A stretch of 10,826 bases of DNA, taken from contig PMHI01000080.1 in the NCBI GenBank assembly GCA_003156615.1, forward strand, positions 609-11,434, written 5' to 3'. How positions within the stretch are numbered: position 1 is the stretch's first letter; each line of letters starts with the position of its first letter. Position numbers and translations under genes: made by a program. The notes beneath the pieces are model-generated. The model was not told where the DNA came from and made no database searches. It saw only the letters and a program-made list of their open reading frames with translations. The DNA comes from Acidobacteriaceae bacterium (GTDB lineage: Bacteria; Acidobacteriota; Terriglobia; Terriglobales; SbA1). This document shows, one piece after another, positions 7,204-10,826 of this stretch.

Positions 7204-7500
7204 TCAAACTAGCAACACGTCGCCCGTTCTTCGAAGGCCGAGCTTGGCGGGAGGACCGTAATGAAAACCCAGGCCTAGACATTGATTGGTCTGGGTTCGC
7301 AGTCCGGCGCAAAATAGTCCCAACAGGAAAACGCTGGCGGCGAATACGAGCGTATGCGTCTCGAAATGACTTGCCACCAACGCGCCAAGCGCCGCTCCAA
7401 CTGCTGTTCCGACAAAGCGTTGCCAAGACACTGCGAGTGTTGCGCCAAGAGATGACTGCGTGATCACCATAGTTGTGATTGGCGCCCAATTTTCTGGGTA
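7204..7500 (-). pseudogene. Remnant of a FUSC-family (aromatic acid exporter-like) membrane protein
   Basis: The minus-strand frame contains WAPITTMVITQSSLGATL and RFVGTAVGAALGALVASHF, then a hydrophobic stretch ending LLGLFCAGLR. This is the conserved transmembrane block of FUSC/YccS-type transporters. Homology starts abruptly at about 7488, with no membrane helices or start before it, and fades after about 7297, where the family's next helix appears only in pieces across frames before the stop at 7204. Intact family members are several hundred residues long; this is roughly 65 recognisable residues. It is a broken fragment, truncated at the 5' end by the junction with the dipeptidase gene and probably frameshifted at the 3' end. 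Confidence 0.6.
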
Positions 7501-7976
7501 CGCCCGTATACACCCAGGCACGGGCGTTCCTGCAGCGGCCAGCGGCACAAGCATTGCTTCGCGCCCATCGCGAACTCAAGGCTCAAGGATACGGTTTGAT
7601 CATTCACGATGGCTACCGGCCGTGGTACGTGACGAAAATCTTCTGGGACGCCACGCCCGACGACAAGAAGAGTTTTGTCGCCGATCCGGCAGAGGGTTCC
7701 AAGCATAACCGCGGATGCGCCGTGGACCTGTCGTTATACGATTTGAAAACGGCCAAGGAAGTGAAGATGCCCAGTGGCTACGACGAAATGACTAACCGCG
7801 CATTTGAAGACTACGACGGTGGCACGCCCGAGGAGGGCGCTCGCCGTGCTCTTCTGCGCCGAGCCATGGAGAAGCAGGATTTCAAGGTTAATCCCAAGGA
7901 GTGGTGGCACTTCGACTATAAGGATTGGAAACAATATCCAATCCTGAATGTGAAGTTCGAAGATCTCGGACAGTAG
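7479..7976 (+). CDS. VanX/DdpX-like D-alanyl-D-alanine dipeptidase, N-terminus missing
   Basis: This is a peptidase M15 domain of the VanX/DdpX group, zinc enzymes that split D-Ala-D-Ala. In the 165-residue frame from TTG 7479, the active-site residues are all visible: Arg47 (GYRPW), zinc ligands His76 and Asp83 (SKHNRGCAVDLSL), catalytic Glu141 and zinc ligand His144 (EWWH). Homology begins at NFLG (residue 4), a point that lies about 25 residues inside VanX. An in-frame TGA (7476-7478) directly precedes the TTG, so no leader, signal peptide or first strand can be encoded in frame. There is no Shine-Dalgarno sequence. The gene is either a recent 5'-truncated pseudogene or a residual expressed domain. 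It converges with the L,D-transpeptidase gene 15 bases away; both act on peptidoglycan stem peptides. Confidence 0.75.
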   Translation: MAPNFLGTPVYTQARAFLQRPAAQALLRAHRELKAQGYGLIIHDGYRPWYVTKIFWDATPDDKKSFVADPAEGSKHNRGCAVDLSLYDLKTAKEVKMPSGYDEMTNRAFEDYDGGTPEEGARRALLRRAMEKQDFKVNPKEWWHFDYKDWKQYPILNVKFEDLGQ

Positions 7977-7991
7977 AGATGTTGCTACAGG

Positions 7992-8990
7992 TCAGCGCTC
8001 AGAAGCATTAGTCAATTTCGGCAGCATCCAGCGATTGACCAGCCGCTGATATGTCGGCTCCGGCAGTTGTACCAGCAATGGCTTGCGCGCCGGATCAAGC
8101 CAGGTAAGAAGGGTTTCCAGTTCGGTTTGCGGCATAGCCGTGCATCCAGCCGTGCCCTGATCGTGGCTATGCCAAATATGGAGAAAGACGCACGAGCCGC
8201 CTCCCGGCTCAGGCGGATTGGCGTTGTCCGCCGTGACGATGCCATTGTGATCTACGACGATCCCCCATCGGTACGACTCACCGGCGTTCCGCATGTGCTC
8301 TGAGCTGTTCCAGTCGGGAGCGCCGACAGAGCGATCCATGATTCGGTTATAGTACTTCGAGCTAGGGTCGTCGACGCACTCGATCGATGGAGTCAGGTTC
8401 AGGTAGGGCATCTTTAATCCCCGCAGTGGCTGAGAAGCGTAGCCGAATGCAGTGCCTAGCACGAAGACGCCGGCGGGAGACTTGGCGTCTCCTTCTCTCT
8501 TGACCGGGTCGGATGAGACGCGGAAATTGGAATCATCGGTCGCAAGGACGCCGATGCCCCACCCTAAGCCATTCTTGCCGACGACAATGGAGATCGGCTC
8601 GCCCACGGGACGCCACTTGTCATGCGTAGTGGCGCGCTCGTAACGCTCCAACCGTCCTTCGACCGCGTTCCAGCTCGAAGTTGTGACGATGATCGTCTGG
8701 GTGGAACGAGCGAGAGCATCGGACTTGAAGGCGCGGGCCTGAGTCGAGCCAGACGCACACCAGCCTGCGATTAACAAAAGACAAAGGAGAATGGACGCCG
8801 GTTTCATCAAGCACAAGTGTATCGTGGCGCCCAGAGTCCATCCTCCCACAAACATTCCAAGGGCCAACGCCACGAGGAGCGCTCTAGCCCCGAATTGGCC
8901 GCGCGGGTGACTGCCGGTGCAAAAATGAATGATTAAGACAGCCAACCCAAGGTAGCCGACCAACGCCCCCATCAAGGTCCAGCTCACCAC
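7992..8990 (-). CDS. YkuD-family L,D-transpeptidase (catalytic Cys present)
   Basis: The frame encodes up to 332 residues. The catalytic domain (about 100-310) includes SPAGVFVLG (171-179), MPYL (194-197), ECVDD (204-208) and the active-site block FLHIWHSHDQGTAGCTAM with His271 and nucleophile Cys283. Such enzymes make or edit 3-3 peptidoglycan cross-links, or attach proteins to the wall, in the periplasm. The start is uncertain. From the GTG at 8990 there are two hydrophobic segments (about 7-24 and 35-60) before a second typical signal peptide that begins at Met62 (8807; MKPASILLCLLLIAG) and ends near ARA. The ATG at 8807 would give a normal 271-residue exported enzyme but has no clear ribosome site. 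The longer form may reflect a small membrane protein fused in frame upstream. Confidence 0.85.
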   Translation of the reverse strand: MVSWTLMGALVGYLGLAVLIIHFCTGSHPRGQFGARALLVALALGMFVGGWTLGATIHLCLMKPASILLCLLLIAGWCASGSTQARAFKSDALARSTQTIIVTTSSWNAVEGRLERYERATTHDKWRPVGEPISIVVGKNGLGWGIGVLATDDSNFRVSSDPVKREGDAKSPAGVFVLGTAFGYASQPLRGLKMPYLNLTPSIECVDDPSSKYYNRIMDRSVGAPDWNSSEHMRNAGESYRWGIVVDHNGIVTADNANPPEPGGGSCVFLHIWHSHDQGTAGCTAMPQTELETLLTWLDPARKPLLVQLPEPTYQRLVNRWMLPKLTNASER

Positions 8991-9061
8991 TGATTTAGCG
9001 GATTCCCAGTCGCTCGGAATCTGTCGAACCTGCAGCCCAATGCCGGGTGTTTCGGCTCACT

Positions 9062-9205
9062 TTATACTGCGGCTTGTAACGGTTGATCCTTTGCGCCCCT
9101 AATCGAAAGCCACAAGACAATCGCTGGTTCGCCCAGCGTTAACGCGATGCTTGCGAATCGTGTCACGTCCGGGGTCGATAGAGCTTCGGTCATATTGTTG
9201 GCCAT
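9062..9205 (-). pseudogene. Possible remnant of a small membrane-protein C-terminus (DUF4386-like)
   Basis: This is a 47-codon frame from an ATG at 9205. The middle reads FASIALTLGEPAIVLWLSIR, a hydrophobic helix followed by a basic residue and a short polar tail. The pattern of a helix with Gly-Glu-x-x-(hydrophobic)-LWL-x-(I/V)-(K/R)-G near the C-terminus recalls DUF4386 membrane proteins, from memory. Only the last helix would be present. A weak GGGA precedes the ATG. It may be a decayed gene fragment, a real small membrane protein or chance. Confidence 0.3.
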
Positions 9206-9323
9206 TTCAATTTCCCGAAAATTTGAATTCTCCCGATGCTTCTACCCCCTAAAGGCCACCAAGCCACGTGCCACTGGCATGAGCCAGGAGCCAACACTGG
9301 TTCCTCCTGAATGACGGGCAATT

Positions 9324-9345
9324 CGGAAGTAACGGATTGCTTCCG
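9324..9345. repeat. Inverted repeat upstream of the TetR-type gene
   Basis: CGGAAG and CTTCCG flank a 10-base centre, giving a dyad spanning 22 bases and lying 134 bases before the regulator's start codon. It is far for an autoregulatory operator but the form fits a dimeric regulator. It could also be part of a transcript end for the opposite strand. Confidence 0.3.
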
Positions 9346-9352
9346 GTTTGCC

Positions 9353-9371
9353 GGCCAACCGGGCGTTGGCC
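9353..9371. repeat. Perfect 7-base inverted repeat with 5-base loop
   Basis: GGCCAAC-CGGGC-GTTGGCC would form a strong GC-rich hairpin on either strand. It has no T-run beside it, so it is not a typical intrinsic terminator. It sits just 7 bases from the preceding dyad, making a small cluster of hairpins upstream of the TetR-type gene. Confidence 0.4.
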
Positions 9372-9478
9372 ACCGCAATCGTCTATCGGGGCGCCGCGGA
9401 GTTGGACGGGACGCGCGACTGTAAGTAGATCATTGCCGTGACTCCGAGGACCGAACCACTGTACCCTTATCCATAGCA

Positions 9479-10036
9479 ATGGCGCGAGTCAAAAGTCCTG
9501 AGAAACGCACCGCAATCCTCCAGGCGGCGGTGCACGAGATCGCCGAGGCTGGACTCGGAGCGCCTACGGCGAAGATCGCAAAGCGCGCAGGCGTTGCTGC
9601 GGGCACACTCTTCACCTACTTCACGGACAAGGATGAACTGCTGAACGAGCTTTATCTCGAGTTGAAAGGCGAGGTCTACACAAGGGTAAACTCTGACTTC
9701 CCGCATAAGGGGAGCCTGGAGCGCCGCGCGCGGCATATATGGTCGAGCCTTCTTGATTGGACCATCGAATTTCCAGAGAAGCGCAAGGTTTCAGCACAGT
9801 TGAACGTGTCCGACCTGATCACTCCCGAAACACGTACGAGAGCAGCCGCGGGGCGCGGCACAATAGATACGACGTTAAGCGAGCTGGGTATCCGTGGGGG
9901 GCTGCCGGCGGGGTTCGCGACGGCTACTATGTCAGCGATGCAAGAAGCAACGATGGAGTTCATCACGAAACAGCCGAAACAGCGCAAACAGATCATTGAG
10001 CAGGCCTTTCAGGTCTTCTGGCGTGGTTTGCGGTGA
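9479..10036 (+). CDS. TetR/AcrR-family transcriptional regulator
   Basis: This 185-residue protein has the length and layout of the family. An N-terminal three-helix DNA-binding domain (about 8-55) has the helix-turn-helix at roughly 29-48 (TAKIAKRAGVAAGTLFTYF) followed by the typical FxDKDELL, and a variable all-helical ligand-binding domain follows. The ligand cannot be inferred. The start ATG lacks an upstream Shine-Dalgarno sequence, so translation may be leaderless or from a weak site. The gene lies 71 bases before a reductase on the same strand, a common arrangement in which the regulator represses itself and its neighbour until a substrate-like molecule binds. Confidence 0.88.
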   Translation: MARVKSPEKRTAILQAAVHEIAEAGLGAPTAKIAKRAGVAAGTLFTYFTDKDELLNELYLELKGEVYTRVNSDFPHKGSLERRARHIWSSLLDWTIEFPEKRKVSAQLNVSDLITPETRTRAAAGRGTIDTTLSELGIRGGLPAGFATATMSAMQEATMEFITKQPKQRKQIIEQAFQVFWRGLR

Positions 10037-10107
10037 AGATTTCTGTCCGTAAATAAATGAGCATCCAGTCAGTCATTTTGTAATCCTATGTACAGGAGAA
10101 TCTTGAA
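10037..10107 (+). promoter_or_regulatory. tetR-SDR intergenic region, possible operator
   Basis: The 71 bases include CAGTCAGTCA, a tandem CAGT repeat, and a loose dyad ATGA...TCAT spaced by 12 bases (10058-10077). GACTG-type half-sites occur in operators of some TetR-family repressors. The ribosome site AGGAGA (10094-10099) ends 8 bases before the reductase start. No clear -35/-10 pair is seen, so the two genes may be cotranscribed. Confidence 0.25.
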
Positions 10108-10826
10108 ATGGCGAAGATCTGGTTGATTACGGGAAGTGGAAACGGTTTGGGGCGGGACATCGCCGAGGCAGCGCTGGCCGCGGGCGACAGCGTGGTAGCA
10201 GCAGCGCGGCGCACCGAAGAGTTGGCGCCGCTGGTGGCGCAGTACGGAGACCGAGTAAAACCTGTGACGCTGGAAGTGCGTGATGAGGCCGCTGCCAGGG
10301 CGGCCGTCCAGCTGGCAGTGGAGACGTTTGGGCGTCTCGATGTGCTGGTCAACAATGCCGGCTATGGAGACTTTGCGCCGTTTGAGCAGATGCAGGCGGC
10401 GGACTTTCAGGCCGTCGTGGACACCTGCTTTTACGGTGTCGTTTACACCACGCGCGCCGCAATACCAGTGATGCGGAAGCAGAAAAGCGGTCGCATCTTT
10501 CAGGTGTCTTCGGTCGGTGGCCGCCTGGCAGTTGCCGGTAATACGCCCTATCACGCGGCGAAGTGGGCTGTGGGCGGTTTCAGCGACGCCTTGGCGATGG
10601 AAGTCGCGCCGTTCGGGGTCAAGGTCTGCACACTAGAGCCGGGAGGTATCCGGACCAACTGGGCGCGGCGCGCAAGGCAGAATGCGCCGGATCTGCTGCC
10701 GGACTACGAGGCCTCGGTCGGTTCGATACTCAAGATGTTGCGCAGCCTCGAAGGGCGTTCGGAAGGCGATCCGCGGAAGATCGCGGATGTAATTGTGCAA
10801 CTGGCAAATAGCGACGAGGTGCCGGT
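10108..10826 (+). CDS. Classical short-chain dehydrogenase/reductase (3' end outside window)
   Basis: The first 239 residues of an NAD(P)-dependent SDR are visible, with a Rossmann fold. The cofactor motif TGSGNGLG is at 8-15 and NNAG at 82-85. Ser135 and the YHAAK motif with Tyr148 and Lys152 form the active site, and EPGGIRT (177-183) follows. Arg34/Arg35 after the second strand suggest NADP(H) preference. The Asn of the usual Asn-Ser-Tyr-Lys tetrad, expected in a segment like TNFFGV, is Cys107 here (TCFYGV). The ATG has a good Shine-Dalgarno sequence (AGGAGA, 8-base spacer). The substrate cannot be predicted; adjacency to a TetR-type regulator suggests inducible expression. Classical SDRs are about 250-290 residues, so little is missing. 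Confidence 0.9.
   Translation, partial: MAKIWLITGSGNGLGRDIAEAALAAGDSVVAAARRTEELAPLVAQYGDRVKPVTLEVRDEAAARAAVQLAVETFGRLDVLVNNAGYGDFAPFEQMQAADFQAVVDTCFYGVVYTTRAAIPVMRKQKSGRIFQVSSVGGRLAVAGNTPYHAAKWAVGGFSDALAMEVAPFGVKVCTLEPGGIRTNWARRARQNAPDLLPDYEASVGSILKMLRSLEGRSEGDPRKIADVIVQLANSDEVP

Larger units (their letters stand above)
8991..9478. other. 488-base stretch between the L,D-transpeptidase and tetR-type genes
   Basis: It holds a possible 47-residue minus-strand remnant (9062-9205) and two inverted repeats at 9324-9345 and 9353-9371. The promoter of the TetR-type gene should lie at its right end, but no convincing -35/-10 pair was found, and the gene start has no Shine-Dalgarno sequence. Nothing else is recognised. 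Confidence 0.6.

Noticed and set aside
1..10826. CRISPR arrays, tRNA or rRNA genes.
   Set aside because: No regularly spaced repeats, cloverleaf-type sequence with CCA end, or rRNA motifs were noticed on either strand.

Overview
The window is about 10.8 kb of GC-moderate bacterial DNA from an unplaced Gram-negative-type genome. The gene mix (paired MutS-like ATPases, dynamin-like GTPases, a secreted YkuD-type L,D-transpeptidase, a VanX-like dipeptidase, a TetR/SDR pair) would suit a soil bacterium such as an Acidobacteriota member. No marker gene is present, so that placement is a guess.

Left part (1-7060). A plus-strand gene, cut by the window edge, ends at 930 and encodes the C-terminal half of a probable dynamin-like GTPase. 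It converges on a three-gene minus-strand operon: an AAA-type P-loop ATPase (ends 4091), then two paralogous MutS-like ATPases (2536-4071 and 944-2539), the last pair joined by an ATGA overlap. Upstream, also on the minus strand, is a second dynamin-like GTPase (5160-6851) with a C-terminal Cys/His-rich, probably zinc-binding domain. The most striking result is regulatory. The operon and the GTPase gene are each preceded by a promoter and then, about 10 nt after the predicted transcription start, by an RNA matching the fluoride (crcB) riboswitch: a 5' hairpin with an AGGAGU loop, a conserved AACCGC linker, a second hairpin whose arms differ between the copies yet pair fully in both, and a GAUGACUCCUGAC pseudoknot strand. 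The two MutS-like proteins, the ATPase and the GTPase thus look like one fluoride-responsive regulon. It may deal with DNA or membrane consequences of fluoride stress, but that function is inferred.

Middle part (7060-9478). A broken remnant of a FUSC-family transporter (minus) abuts, head to head, a VanX/DdpX-like D-Ala-D-Ala dipeptidase (plus) that has lost its N-terminus. Both homologies stop at about 7485-7490, which marks a rearrangement breakpoint. The dipeptidase converges on a YkuD-family L,D-transpeptidase (minus). A 488-base stretch follows that holds a possible short membrane-protein remnant and inverted repeats.

Right part (9479-10826). A TetR-family regulator is followed on the same strand by a classical short-chain dehydrogenase/reductase that runs off the window. 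The regulator probably controls the reductase.
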